DNA from: a virus
Virus record (IMG/VR): IMGVR_UViG_3300042463_000966
Span: 1-37,891 of that record
Length of the DNA: 37,891 nt
Direction: 5' to 3' (one strand)
How positions within the stretch are numbered: position 1 is the stretch's first letter; each line of letters starts with the position of its first letter. Below, in pieces: positions 6,473 to 14,349 of the stretch. Below the pieces are notes generated by a model. It searched no databases. It had not been told where the DNA came from and worked only from the letters and a program-made list of their open reading frames with translations. Both the position numbers and the translations under genes were made by a program.

Positions 6473-7063
6473 ATGGATGAAATTTTTAATTTATTAATAA
6501 AGAAACAGTTGAGTCCAAATCAATTGTATATACTCTATTGTATTAAGCATAAAATTAAAACTAATGATTTTATCAATGATGCATTAGAGGTAAAACGCTT
6601 ACAGTCAACAGACTGGTTAGAAGCTGATATGAAACTAGCAGGTAAGGCAATTATTCTTTTACAAGAACTAGAGTCTTATTTCAAGAATAGCAAAAAGAAA
6701 ACAAGTGCAACATTGATGGGTGATAATTTTATGGAAAATATTGATGTTTATTTAGATATTTTTCCTAAATTTAAGCTACCAAGTGGTAAATATGCAAGGT
6801 CAGATAAAAAGAATTTAGAGAATAACTTTAGATGGTTCTTTGAATCACATACTTATACATGGGAAACAGTAATTAATGCTACAAAGACATATGTTGATGA
6901 GTATGAAGCAACAGGATATAAGTATATGAGAACATCTCAATACTTTATTAGAAAGCAAGGCTCAGATAAAACTTATGATTCTGAATTAGCAAATTATTGT
7001 GATATGTTATTAAATGGGTCAGATGATCCATCACAAACACATTTTAAAGAAAGGGTAGTATAA
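6473..7063 (+). CDS. Hypothetical replication-module protein, 196 aa
   Basis: A soluble, helix-rich protein. The N-terminus (LLIKKQLSPNQLYILYCIKH) looks like a winged-helix/MarR-type start. The middle (KYARSDKKNLENNFRWFFES) is basic and aromatic. It sits between UDG and the DnaB-type helicase, where phages often place a replication initiator or helicase loader. That is context, not recognition. Its stop overlaps the next gene's start (TAATG). Confidence 0.6.
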   Translation: MDEIFNLLIKKQLSPNQLYILYCIKHKIKTNDFINDALEVKRLQSTDWLEADMKLAGKAIILLQELESYFKNSKKKTSATLMGDNFMENIDVYLDIFPKFKLPSGKYARSDKKNLENNFRWFFESHTYTWETVINATKTYVDEYEATGYKYMRTSQYFIRKQGSDKTYDSELANYCDMLLNGSDDPSQTHFKERVV

Positions 7064-7239
7064 TGTATAAATCATCCAGATTAATACTAGGGTTTTGTGC
7101 CATAGTAGGAGTTCTATTAGGATATTTAGTTACTAATACATTTATTATTGAGATTAATATAATCCCGTTTATATTAATTGAGGTATTAATTAGTGTATTA
7201 CATACTACATATAATAGAGTAAAAGTAAAAATTATTTAA
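7063..7239 (+). CDS. Small membrane protein, 58 aa
   Basis: Two hydrophobic spans, LILGFCAIVGVLLGYLV and INIIPFILIEVLISVL, with a basic N-terminus (YKSSR) and basic tail (NRVKVKII), suggest a two-pass hairpin with both ends inside. It is coupled to the upstream gene through TAATG and lies just before the helicase. Function unknown. Confidence 0.5.
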   Translation: MYKSSRLILGFCAIVGVLLGYLVTNTFIIEINIIPFILIEVLISVLHTTYNRVKVKII

Positions 7240-7248
7240 TTATTGTAT

Positions 7249-8253
7249 ATGGCACTTAAGCAAACTACTAATTCTAAATGGGTTAGTCAAAAAGAAGGTT
7301 TTCAAGAATCATTACATTATTTAAAAGGCAGAATGGTAGGTGAGATTAAAAGTCTTAGAACACCATGGCCTAAGTTTAATGATGCAATGACTGATGGTAT
7401 TGAATGGAATACTATGACTGTAATTGGAGGAAGACCTGCTTCAGGAAAGACTTTAATAGTTGAGCAGATTATAAGAGAATCTTTTATTCTTAATCCTGCA
7501 GAAGACTTTAGAGTATTACAGTTTCAATTTGAGATGTTAGCTAGGTCATCTGCAATTAGAGAATATTCAAGTATTATTGGTAAGTCATACAAGTATTTAT
7601 GTAGTGCAGATGGTCAATTATCAAATGAAGATTTACAGAAATGCTATGATTATGCTAAGCAAAAGATTAAGTATCCCATTGATATAGTAGAAAAACCATG
7701 TACAGTAGATGAATTTATCAGAACTATACATGAGTATATGTCACATTATTCTGAAGTAGATGAAGAAGGTATAAGAAAATATAAAAAGACTTTAATTTCT
7801 CTTGACCATTCCTTACTTGTAAAAAAAGCACAAACTGAAAGAGATAAGAATGAAACTTTAAATAACCTTGGTGAAGCATTAACAAATCTTAAAAGAGTTT
7901 ACCCGATAGCATTCATTATATTAAGTCAATTAAACAGAAATATAGATAATCCTGAGAGATCAGAAGATGGAAAGTATGGTAATTATGTATTAGAATCAGA
8001 TATATTTGGTGCTGATGCTTTATTACAACATGCAGATACTGTAATTGGTATTAATAGACCAGCTAAACAGAAGATCAGATTCTATGGTCCTGATAGATAT
8101 ATAATTGAAAATGATAGGGTAATGGTATTACACTTTCTTAAATGTAGAAATGGTGATACTAGATTAAGTTTCTTTAAAGCTGAATTTGAGAAAATGAGTA
8201 TAGCAGAAATGAATACTCCAGCTCAACAAGAAAAAAGAATTGGAACCAAATAA
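7249..8253 (+). CDS. DnaB-type replicative helicase, RecA-like domain
   Basis: A 334-residue protein from ATG 7249 (an in-frame TTG six bases upstream is less likely). Walker A is GGRPASGKT (60-68). A Walker B-like strand is KTLISLDH, and ILSQLNRN matches the DnaB motif H3 region. The C-terminus has HFLKCRNGDTRLSFF, the usual DnaB end (K.R.G..g...l.f). It lacks the DnaB N-terminal primase-binding domain and is shorter than cellular DnaB (about 460-470). It would unwind DNA 5'-3' at the fork with the separate TOPRIM primase at 10306-11292. Confident. Confidence 0.9.
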   Translation: MALKQTTNSKWVSQKEGFQESLHYLKGRMVGEIKSLRTPWPKFNDAMTDGIEWNTMTVIGGRPASGKTLIVEQIIRESFILNPAEDFRVLQFQFEMLARSSAIREYSSIIGKSYKYLCSADGQLSNEDLQKCYDYAKQKIKYPIDIVEKPCTVDEFIRTIHEYMSHYSEVDEEGIRKYKKTLISLDHSLLVKKAQTERDKNETLNNLGEALTNLKRVYPIAFIILSQLNRNIDNPERSEDGKYGNYVLESDIFGADALLQHADTVIGINRPAKQKIRFYGPDRYIIENDRVMVLHFLKCRNGDTRLSFFKAEFEKMSIAEMNTPAQQEKRIGTK

Positions 8254-8260
8254 TTAATAT

Positions 8261-8815
8261 ATGGCATTAACAACAAAAGACACCAGTAATAATGCTGGTT
8301 TTAACAGAAAAGAAAAAACTGAAGAGCTGGTAAAACACCATCAAAAAGTATTTGATGCATTAGGTATAAGTAGTCCACTATATATTCCTAAATGTGCTTA
8401 TAGACCATATGGTAAAGATGATTTATATATGGGATTCTTTAAGAGTGAATTATCAAAAGGAGAAGACATCTATACTGAATACGTAAGTATTGCACTAGAT
8501 TCTGAAGACCCAACAAGAACACTGTATAAATGGAGTTATAATTCATTTTATGATGAGGAGTATGAAACTACAGATGCTAATGCAAATGGGCATGTAAGGT
8601 ATCTAATTCCTGTATCTGAACTGATAAAAATTAAACCTGAAACTAAAACTGAAACTAAGAATACTGAAACGCAAGGGTTATTTCCTGATTTTGATGATTT
8701 AATGGATTCAGATTTAGATGCTCCTTTAAGCAGTTTAACTGTAAGAGATCTAGCTGCCATTCTATTAAAGAAGCCAGTAAGTAATAAAAAATGGTTAAAT
8801 GATTTAATAAAATGA
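8261..8815 (+). CDS. Hypothetical replication-module protein with acidic linker, 184 aa
   Basis: It starts MALTTKDTSN, sharing the MA(I/L)xTKD N-terminus with the SSB-like protein (9568) and the DUF932-like protein (23565). The middle (KSELSKGEDIYTEYVSIALD) looks beta-rich. A Thr/Glu-rich linker (about 126-138) is followed by FPDFDDLMDSDLD, then a short helical domain (LTVRDLAAILLKKPVSNKKW). The terminal helix may be a partner-docking domain. Lying between helicase and Sak4-like ATPase, it is probably a replisome accessory. No enzyme motif seen. Confidence 0.6.
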   Translation: MALTTKDTSNNAGFNRKEKTEELVKHHQKVFDALGISSPLYIPKCAYRPYGKDDLYMGFFKSELSKGEDIYTEYVSIALDSEDPTRTLYKWSYNSFYDEEYETTDANANGHVRYLIPVSELIKIKPETKTETKNTETQGLFPDFDDLMDSDLDAPLSSLTVRDLAAILLKKPVSNKKWLNDLIK

Positions 8816-8819
8816 AAGT

Positions 8820-9548
8820 ATGAGTGAAGGATTAGTATTGCCCACTAAGAAAGTGAGTGCAACAAGAGTCAATCCAAAAAGATTAATTATTTATTCTAAA
8901 CCAAAGACAGGTAAAACTACTGCATTTGCTGGTTTAGAAGATAATTTAATTATTGATTTGGAAAATGGGACTGATTATGTAGATGCATTAAAGGTTAAAG
9001 CAGGTAATCTTAAAGAGTTGCTAGCAATTGGTAAACAAGTAGTTGAAGCTGGTAAACCTTATAAGTTTATTACTATTGATACTGTAACTGCATTAGAAGA
9101 AATGGTAATGCCATTAGCTGTCAAAAAGTATAAAGCCACTAGTATGGGTAAAAACTTTGATGGAGATAATGTAATTACTTTACCAAATGGAGCTGGTTAT
9201 TTATATGTGAGAGAAGCATTTTTTGATGTTTTAAACTATGTAGATACTTTAGCTGACCATATTATTCTATCTGGGCATATCAAAGATAAGCAAGTAGATG
9301 ATAAAGGTGAAATGGTTATGTCTGCTAATATAGATTTAACTGGTAAGATCAAGTCTCTAATCTGTGCAAATGCTGATGCAATTGGTTATATGTTCAGAAA
9401 AGGTAATCAAGTATTCTTATCATTTAAAACTAATGAAGAAACAACTTGTGGTGCAAGACCTGAGCATTTAAGAAATGCAGAAATAGTTATTAGTGAAGCT
9501 AATGACAAAGGAGAAATAGTTACTCACTGGGATGAGATATATAAATAA
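8820..9548 (+). CDS. AAA_24/Sak4-like RecA-fold ATPase
   Basis: A 242-residue single-domain P-loop protein. Walker A is SKPKTGKTT (26-34), with the following DLENGTDYVDA. Walker B-like strand is FITIDTVTALEE (about 83-94), and a third strand is HIILSGHIKDK. This is the layout of AAA_24 proteins, which include Sak4 single-strand annealing ATPases that work with a phage SSB. The next gene encodes an SSB-like protein, the usual Sak4 partner, which supports the role in recombination-dependent replication. Size fits Sak4 (about 230-250). Confidence 0.82.
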   Translation: MSEGLVLPTKKVSATRVNPKRLIIYSKPKTGKTTAFAGLEDNLIIDLENGTDYVDALKVKAGNLKELLAIGKQVVEAGKPYKFITIDTVTALEEMVMPLAVKKYKATSMGKNFDGDNVITLPNGAGYLYVREAFFDVLNYVDTLADHIILSGHIKDKQVDDKGEMVMSANIDLTGKIKSLICANADAIGYMFRKGNQVFLSFKTNEETTCGARPEHLRNAEIVISEANDKGEIVTHWDEIYK

Positions 9549-9567
9549 TAAATAAAAAATAAGAAAA

Positions 9568-10248
9568 ATGGCAATTGGAACAAAAGATGTAGGAACAGGT
9601 GGAAGTGGAATACCTAAAACAATTACTCCAGGTAATCACAAATTAAAACTTAATAGTTTAGTAGGTGAAGATTTTAAATTTATCCCAGGTGGTATAAGTT
9701 TAGTACTTAATGTTGAGACTGAACCTCTTGAAGGATTTGAAGGATTCATGTTGGATAAAGAAAATCCAGATGCTGGTCATTACAAAGGTCAAATTGGTAG
9801 AGTAAAATCTGGTCAATATGCATTTGCAGATGGAGTAACTAAATCAGGTGTACAAATCTCTAGAGATAATAGTATATTAGTATTTATTAAATCATTATGT
9901 ACTACATTAGACATAGTAGATTGGTTTGATGCTCAAGATAATAAGCATAATACAATTGAAGAGTTCATCACTGCATTTGATAAAACAGCACCTTATCAAG
10001 ATAAGTATTTAGATTTCTGTATTGCAGGAAAAGAATATGAAGGTAAAACGGGTTATACAAATTATGACTTATATTTGCCAAAATCTTCTAGAGATGGTTT
10101 TGCATATGCTAAACTTGGATCTGGTAAACAGTTACTATATTCTGAAGCTCTACATCTTAAAAAATTAGAAGCTAAGAAAGTAGAAACTTTTGGTGAAGAT
10201 GATTTTGAGGTATCAACTAAGGTTGGCTCAGACTTTGATTTAGACTAA
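9568..10248 (+). CDS. Predicted single-stranded DNA-binding protein
   Basis: The 226-residue protein has a beta-rich body with alternating hydrophobic/aromatic residues and Gly turns, and an acidic C-terminal tail (EDDFEV, then DFDLD), the hallmark of phage and bacterial SSBs that recruit partners. It follows the Sak4-like ATPase by 19 bases and ends before a strong terminator, so it closes this transcription unit. The N-terminus MAIGTKDVGTGGSG is shared in part with two other replication-module proteins. No single motif proves OB-fold, so the call is from composition plus context. Confidence 0.68.
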   Translation: MAIGTKDVGTGGSGIPKTITPGNHKLKLNSLVGEDFKFIPGGISLVLNVETEPLEGFEGFMLDKENPDAGHYKGQIGRVKSGQYAFADGVTKSGVQISRDNSILVFIKSLCTTLDIVDWFDAQDNKHNTIEEFITAFDKTAPYQDKYLDFCIAGKEYEGKTGYTNYDLYLPKSSRDGFAYAKLGSGKQLLYSEALHLKKLEAKKVETFGEDDFEVSTKVGSDFDLD

Positions 10249-10255
10249 CAATAGT

Positions 10256-10290
10256 TTAAAAGGGAGTCAGGAAATGGGCTCCCTTTTTAA
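10256..10290 (+). terminator. Rho-independent terminator
   Basis: The segment aaaagggag-(12-base loop)-ctccctttttaa forms a stem of about nine pairs followed by a T run. It begins about ten bases after the SSB-like stop and ends 15 bases before the primase start, so primase must be transcribed by read-through or from a promoter in or after the T-tract. Confidence 0.75.
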
Positions 10291-10305
10291 TTAAAGTTAA
10301 AAGAT

Positions 10306-11292
10306 ATGATTTCAACTAAAAATGTGATTAGATTCCAAGATGTACCAACAATCTGGATCTTTGAGAATTATTTAAATCTTACTGAACAATTAGACGGACA
10401 GCAGATAAAGATTAAATCTGTATTTAAAACTGAAAAGACTCCATCAATGATTATTTATATGGATGCTGCAACAATGACATATAAGTTTAAAGATTTTTCA
10501 TCAGGTTATCAGGGAGATTCTATAGCTTTAGTACAATATATATTTGGTATTAAAGATAGAGGAGAAGTTTCTTATAAAATAGTTAATGACTATGTTAAAT
10601 ACTTAGATGATCATAAACCTTATAAAGCTCCTGAAATTAAAACTTATGAAAATTATAAAGTAACTGATTATACTATTAGGCATTGGTCCAACTTTGATCA
10701 GAAATACTGGGGACAATATCATATTGGTTCTAAAATGCTAGAAGCATATAATGTATCTGCATTAGAATATTATAAGATGACCAGACTTGAACTTAATGGT
10801 ACTACATCTGAAATTATTATTACAGGCTTAAATCTGTATGGCTATTTTAAAAAAGATGGTACATTGTATAAGATTTATCAGCCTAAGAATATGAATAAAA
10901 AATTCTTAAAGTTAGCTAATCATATACAAGGATCACAACAACTATCACTTACAGTAGATTATTTAGTTATTACTTCTTCATTGAAAGATATAATGGCTTT
11001 TAATAAGCTTGGCTTTAAGGATATAGAGTGTATTGCTCCGGATAGTGAAAACACTATGATTAAAGAGCAGAGCATAAATAAACTTAAAGAAAAATATAAA
11101 AAGATATGTGTACTATTTGATAATGATGAAGCAGGTATTAATTCTATGAAAAAATATAAAGAAAGATATAATCTTGATTTTATTATTCTTGATATGGAGA
11201 AAGATGTGTCAGATGCTATTAAAGTGCACGGTATTGAAAAAGTAAAAGAAGAAGTATTATTATTACTTAATAAAACATTATATGAAAGGTAA
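10306..11292 (+). CDS. DnaG-type primase with TOPRIM domain
   Basis: A 328-residue protein. Residues about 35-80 (VFKTEKTPSM, FKDFSSGYQGDSIALV) match the DnaG/T7-type zinc-binding domain fold, but the cysteines that bind zinc are missing. The TOPRIM core is at about 218-295: ITSSLKDIMA (where DnaG has a Glu in this loop) and VLFDNDEAG (269-277) with the DxD acidic pair. It synthesises RNA primers on the lagging strand, partnering with the DnaB-like helicase at 7249. Shorter than cellular DnaG (about 580). It follows a terminator. The next gene overlaps its last 11 bases. Confidence 0.85.
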   Translation: MISTKNVIRFQDVPTIWIFENYLNLTEQLDGQQIKIKSVFKTEKTPSMIIYMDAATMTYKFKDFSSGYQGDSIALVQYIFGIKDRGEVSYKIVNDYVKYLDDHKPYKAPEIKTYENYKVTDYTIRHWSNFDQKYWGQYHIGSKMLEAYNVSALEYYKMTRLELNGTTSEIIITGLNLYGYFKKDGTLYKIYQPKNMNKKFLKLANHIQGSQQLSLTVDYLVITSSLKDIMAFNKLGFKDIECIAPDSENTMIKEQSINKLKEKYKKICVLFDNDEAGINSMKKYKERYNLDFIILDMEKDVSDAIKVHGIEKVKEEVLLLLNKTLYER

Positions 11293-11515
11293 GATTAAAA
11301 TAAATTATGAGTTTGATAAAGAGGCACCAGAAAAGTTTACTACAAATTTAAAGATAAGTGGAGTTACTCCTGCACATCTTATACATGCAGTAGTATTATT
11401 GATAGAGACTATTGAAAGAGAAGGTGGTATCAATGTAAAAGAAACATTAACTGAGGTATTCTCAGGTAAATTTATACAAGAACGTAGCAGTATTATACCA
11501 CAAGGTGATGCTTAA
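11282..11515 (+). CDS. Hypothetical protein, 77 aa
   Basis: Starts 11 bases inside the primase end, so it is translationally coupled. The central helix (TPAHLIHAVVLLIETIEREG) resembles a packing helix of small dimeric proteins. No known domain. Coupling to primase suggests a replication role. Confidence 0.55.
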   Translation: MKGKIKINYEFDKEAPEKFTTNLKISGVTPAHLIHAVVLLIETIEREGGINVKETLTEVFSGKFIQERSSIIPQGDA

Positions 11516-11526
11516 ATTTTAAAATT

Positions 11527-11946
11527 ATGAGTTGGATATATAAAGGTAAAATTTTTACCGAAGATATGATTCCTGAAAATGCAATAGGTTTTATTTATAA
11601 TATGACTGCAATAATAGATGGAAAATCAATTAGTTATATTGGTAAAAAGAATTTTTATGCAGATATTAAAACAAAACTGAGTAAGAAGGCTATGCCAACT
11701 GATAAGAGATTGAAGACATATAAAAGAGTAAGAAAAGCTACTTATCAAAATTATTACAGTAGCAATGAAGTACTGAAAAAAGCACACAAAGATAATGTAA
11801 AAATTAAAAGAGATATACTAATGATATGTACTACTAAATTAGAATTATCATACCAGGAAACTAAACATCAATTTGTATTAGGAGTACTTGAGTCTGATAG
11901 ATATTTAAACGGTAATATATTAGGTAAATTTTATAAGTTTAAATAA
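11527..11946 (+). CDS. GIY-YIG nuclease (phage Seg/DenA-like)
   Basis: The 139-residue protein has the catalytic GIY-YIG strands GFIYNM (21-26, with F instead of I) and SYIGKKNF (36-43). These are followed by a Lys/Arg-rich segment and the YYSSNEVLKKA motif (cf. Y.GS...L), and a Glu-containing helix (SYQETKHQFVLGV) that would carry the metal-binding Glu. This arrangement is typical of small free-standing phage GIY-YIG nucleases. It could process DNA ends or act in host DNA degradation. No sign of being inside an intron. It differs from the intron-encoded GIY-YIG protein at 16430-17179, which has NUMOD-type repeats. Confidence 0.75.
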   Translation: MSWIYKGKIFTEDMIPENAIGFIYNMTAIIDGKSISYIGKKNFYADIKTKLSKKAMPTDKRLKTYKRVRKATYQNYYSSNEVLKKAHKDNVKIKRDILMICTTKLELSYQETKHQFVLGVLESDRYLNGNILGKFYKFK

Positions 11947-11955
11947 TAAAAAGTT

Positions 11956-12348
11956 ATGGATGAAAATAGACTAGAAAAAATAATGTTTGGCTTAGTTAAT
12001 CATGGTATTAAAAAAGTTGTAGTACATTATGAAGGTGCTGGAGATAGTGGAGCAATTGAATATGTTCATGCTACTCAAGATCCAGATATAGGTTATTATG
12101 ATTTAGAAAATTGGGATCAAGAATACTTATTAAATGATATTGATAGTGGATTAAGTACTTTAATTGAAGATTACTGTCAAGAGATGTTATTAGATGATAT
12201 AGAAGACTGGTGGAATGATGAAGGTGGTCGTGGTTATGTTTATATTGATGTAGAACTTGGTACATATACAATTAATAATAGTGTCAGAGTAACTGAGTAT
12301 GAAGATTATCATCATGAAGGTAATTTAAAAGATAAAAATAAGAAATAA
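11956..12348 (+). CDS. DUF6878-like acidic protein, 130 aa
   Basis: The pattern KKVVVHYEGAGDSGAIEYVH, then LIEDYCQEMLLDDIEDWWND, GGRGYVYIDV and RVTEYEDYHHE corresponds to the DUF6878 family as I remember it: a beta strand with an S-x-D-S-G turn, helix, Trp-rich strand and terminal His cluster. The protein is very acidic, hinting at DNA mimicry or metal binding, though neither is shown. Its stop is adjacent to the start of the next gene (TAATG). Function unknown. Confidence 0.6.
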   Translation: MDENRLEKIMFGLVNHGIKKVVVHYEGAGDSGAIEYVHATQDPDIGYYDLENWDQEYLLNDIDSGLSTLIEDYCQEMLLDDIEDWWNDEGGRGYVYIDVELGTYTINNSVRVTEYEDYHHEGNLKDKNKK

Positions 12349-12752
12349 TGAATAAAAAACAAGAAATAGAAAAAATGGAAATTGATACTGGATATCTTGA
12401 TTATGAGTTTTCAAAACAATTAAAAGATTTAGGCTATGATGGAATGAGCCTTATGTTGTATATTAAAGATGCTCATGTTGGCTGGTATTCAAGATACATA
12501 ACAAATGAAATTATTGACAAGTTAGAAAATACAACTGAAAAATCTTGTGTTGCGGCACTTAGACCTTTTGTATTTAATTGGTTTGATGAAAAAACAGATT
12601 GGTTAATTTCAATACAACAAGTTGGAAAAACAGAATTTGGATTTACTATTTCTTTTGATGAAGAAAATGTAATAAAAAGTTTTTCCTATTCTAATAGAAA
12701 AATAGCTGAAGAAACATGTATAATAGAACTTATTAAAAAATACATTAAATAA
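12348..12752 (+). CDS. Hypothetical protein, 134 aa
   Basis: Coupled to the DUF6878-like gene by TAATG. It contains YEFSKQLKDLGYDGMSLMLY and WLISIQQVGKTEFGFTISFD, an alpha/beta layout with aromatic residues and no motif I can name. It ends just before the truncated DUF6915-like gene start. Confidence 0.55.
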   Translation: MNKKQEIEKMEIDTGYLDYEFSKQLKDLGYDGMSLMLYIKDAHVGWYSRYITNEIIDKLENTTEKSCVAALRPFVFNWFDEKTDWLISIQQVGKTEFGFTISFDEENVIKSFSYSNRKIAEETCIIELIKKYIK

Positions 12753-12753
12753 A

Positions 12754-12885
12754 ATGAGTCATCCAATAATGCATGCCAAATCTGCTGCAAAAAGGTGGGG
12801 AGGAACATGGGAAGATTACATACATTATAAGATTTATTATTGTATATTTGTAATGTACAATACTAAATCTTATGGAAAAATATAA
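12754..12885 (+). pseudogene. Truncated 5' end of a DUF6915-like gene, cut by the HNH element
   Basis: The first 23 codons (MSHPIMHAKSAAKRWGGTWE, then DYI) align with the start of the intact gene at 13458 (MAHPLQHCKSSVKKFGGQIS, then DYE): same HP, H, K, S, K, GG, DY landmarks. After codon 23 the frame leaves the family and reads the hairpin at 12829-12871, stopping at 12883-12885. The rest of the gene lies after the HNH ORF. I read this as the original 5' end, now separated from its body. It could alternatively be a decayed paralogue. Confidence 0.65.
12829..12871 (+). promoter_or_regulatory. Hairpin directly against the HNH start codon
   Basis: Arms aagatttattattgta (12829-12844) and tacaatactaaatctt (12856-12871) pair over 15 of 16 positions with an 11-base loop. 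The 3' arm ends at the base before ATG 12872. Such a stem would bury the leader of the HNH message and limit its translation, as hairpins do for T4 intron endonucleases. It could also mark the left edge of the insertion. Confidence 0.7.
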
Positions 12886-13483
12886 ACTAAATTATGAACC
12901 TGGACAGGTTATCTACACATCAACAGAAAAAGCAACTTTCTTTACTTATCAAGGTGAAGCAGGTGTTAGTACCGGAAACAAAAGACTAGTGCTTGTGCAA
13001 TGCAGATGTAAAAAACTTTTAAAAGTACAACTGACTAATATCAGAAATGGTAATTCAATTTGTTGTGGAAAAACTCCCTGCAGAACAAATAAGCTTATAG
13101 GTAAACGGAATAAAGACACTAGCTATAATGCATTACTTTACTCTTATAAAAAACATGCTCGAGAAAGAGGTTTATCTTTTGACTTGACATTTGATGAGTT
13201 TAAAAAGCTTCTTAGTAAGAACTGTATTTACTGTAAAGTAGAACCTTTTGCTGTTTATCAGATATTAAATTCTACTACAAAAGCTGTTAGAGCCGGTATA
13301 CCTGTAATGTATAATGGTATTGACAGAGTAAACTCTCAAAAAGGATACACTCTTGATAACACTGTCAGTTGTTGTAAAATCTGCAATAGAGCAAAAAGTG
13401 ATTTACCCTTAGCAGATTTTCTAAAATGGATAGAAACTGTCTATAATAACACAAAAAATGGCACACCCCTTACAACATTGTAA
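12872..13483 (+). CDS. HNH homing endonuclease
   Basis: A 203-residue protein. Residues 40-70 (CRCK, SICCGKTPC) form a cysteine-rich DNA-binding element typical of phage HNH enzymes. The HNH core is at 118-175: CIYC, then NGIDRVNSQKGYTLDNTVSC and CKICNRAK, with D-R, the Asn and the metal/structural cysteines present. Such enzymes nick or cut a target site so that their own gene is copied in. It is free-standing: no intron core is visible. Its last codons overlap the first 26 bases of the DUF6915-like gene and are effectively read from that gene's start in another frame. Codon use and base composition are like the surroundings apart from slightly higher GC. Confidence 0.88.
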   Translation: MEKYKLNYEPGQVIYTSTEKATFFTYQGEAGVSTGNKRLVLVQCRCKKLLKVQLTNIRNGNSICCGKTPCRTNKLIGKRNKDTSYNALLYSYKKHARERGLSFDLTFDEFKKLLSKNCIYCKVEPFAVYQILNSTTKAVRAGIPVMYNGIDRVNSQKGYTLDNTVSCCKICNRAKSDLPLADFLKWIETVYNNTKNGTPLTTL

Positions 13484-13805
13484 AAGCTCAGTAAAGAAAT
13501 TTGGAGGACAAATATCTGATTATGAGGCAATTCACAACTGGTTTGATGAAACTAAAGCTTGGATAGGTCATAGTAAACACAGAATGTTCCGTCACCACAG
13601 TGAAGGTATATTTGAATGTGAAAAAGTATTTGGAGCATCATTTATAAATTCAGATGGTAAAACTGTATATACAAGATATGTTGGAGAACAACATGTAAAA
13701 GAGGATTGTAATAACTATATTCCTACTGCTAAAGAATGGGTTGATATGATATCATCAGGTAAACCTAAAGAATGGGCAATAAAAACTTTAAAAATAGAAG
13801 ACTAA
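13458..13805 (+). CDS. DUF6915-like protein, 115 aa
   Basis: Matches the small DUF6915 family pattern as I recall it: HP..H..S..K.GG...DY..IH.WFDETKAWIGHSKHRMFRHHSEGIFECEKVFG in outline, with a His-rich core (GHSKHR, RHHSEGIFECE). Function is unknown; the conserved His/Glu cluster could bind metal. Translation starts inside the HNH gene. Its first 23 codons are a divergent version of the fragment at 12754-12822, suggesting that they arrived with, or were rebuilt after, the HNH insertion. A membrane microprotein follows via TAATG. Confidence 0.7.
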   Translation: MAHPLQHCKSSVKKFGGQISDYEAIHNWFDETKAWIGHSKHRMFRHHSEGIFECEKVFGASFINSDGKTVYTRYVGEQHVKEDCNNYIPTAKEWVDMISSGKPKEWAIKTLKIED

Positions 13806-13942
13806 TGAAGATTATTGGAATAATAGTATTGGTTATACTAGGAATCAGTTTATTACTTTTAACATGCATGGGTTTGTATGCTCTTTGGTTTATGGCTTTT
13901 CCTGAATGGATTAATAAAATAAAAACTAAAATTAAAGACTAA
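13805..13942 (+). CDS. 45-aa single-pass membrane microprotein
   Basis: Product starts MKIIGIIVLVILGISLLLLT and continues through an aromatic interface (LYALWFMAF) to a basic tail (INKIKTKIKD). One long hydrophobic span with a positive cytoplasmic end. Both its start and the next gene's start use the TAATG overlap. Function unknown. Confidence 0.5.
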   Translation: MKIIGIIVLVILGISLLLLTCMGLYALWFMAFPEWINKIKTKIKD

Positions 13943-14337
13943 TGGAAGAAAATGCATTTACACAAAAAGTATATGCTACACCTAAGATTGATGTTATAAT
14001 GACAGAATTAGGTTGGCAAAAACCTCTTGATGAAGTACCAATTTTTGTAAAAGAAAACACAAATTATAATAAAGATGCTTATGGTTTTATTATGACTTTT
14101 CCTGTAGATTTTCATGGTCATTACGGCATATATGAAAAATGGATTAATGAAAGTCATGATGTTAAAAAAAATTTAGAAAGCATACTAGTAAGTTGGCCTA
14201 AAATGTATGTAGCAAAAGAAGTATATCAAGAATCACTTTTATTACTTGCAACAGATTTTTATCGTCACCAATATGATTTAGCAAAAGCATCTGAATGGCA
14301 AATGAAGTATGAAAAAGAAACAGGTAAATTATATTAA
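13942..14337 (+). CDS. Hypothetical protein, 131 aa
   Basis: Contains MTELGWQKPLDEVPIFV, FPVDFHGHYGIYEKWINESH and a C-terminal helix (TDFYRHQYDLAKASEWQMKY). The N-terminal segment resembles the IFHLGW-type motif seen in the 4048-4275 product. No enzyme motif. It lies in the accessory run between the HNH element and the metallopeptidase. Confidence 0.55.
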   Translation: MEENAFTQKVYATPKIDVIMTELGWQKPLDEVPIFVKENTNYNKDAYGFIMTFPVDFHGHYGIYEKWINESHDVKKNLESILVSWPKMYVAKEVYQESLLLLATDFYRHQYDLAKASEWQMKYEKETGKLY

Positions 14338-14349
14338 AACAGAAAACTA

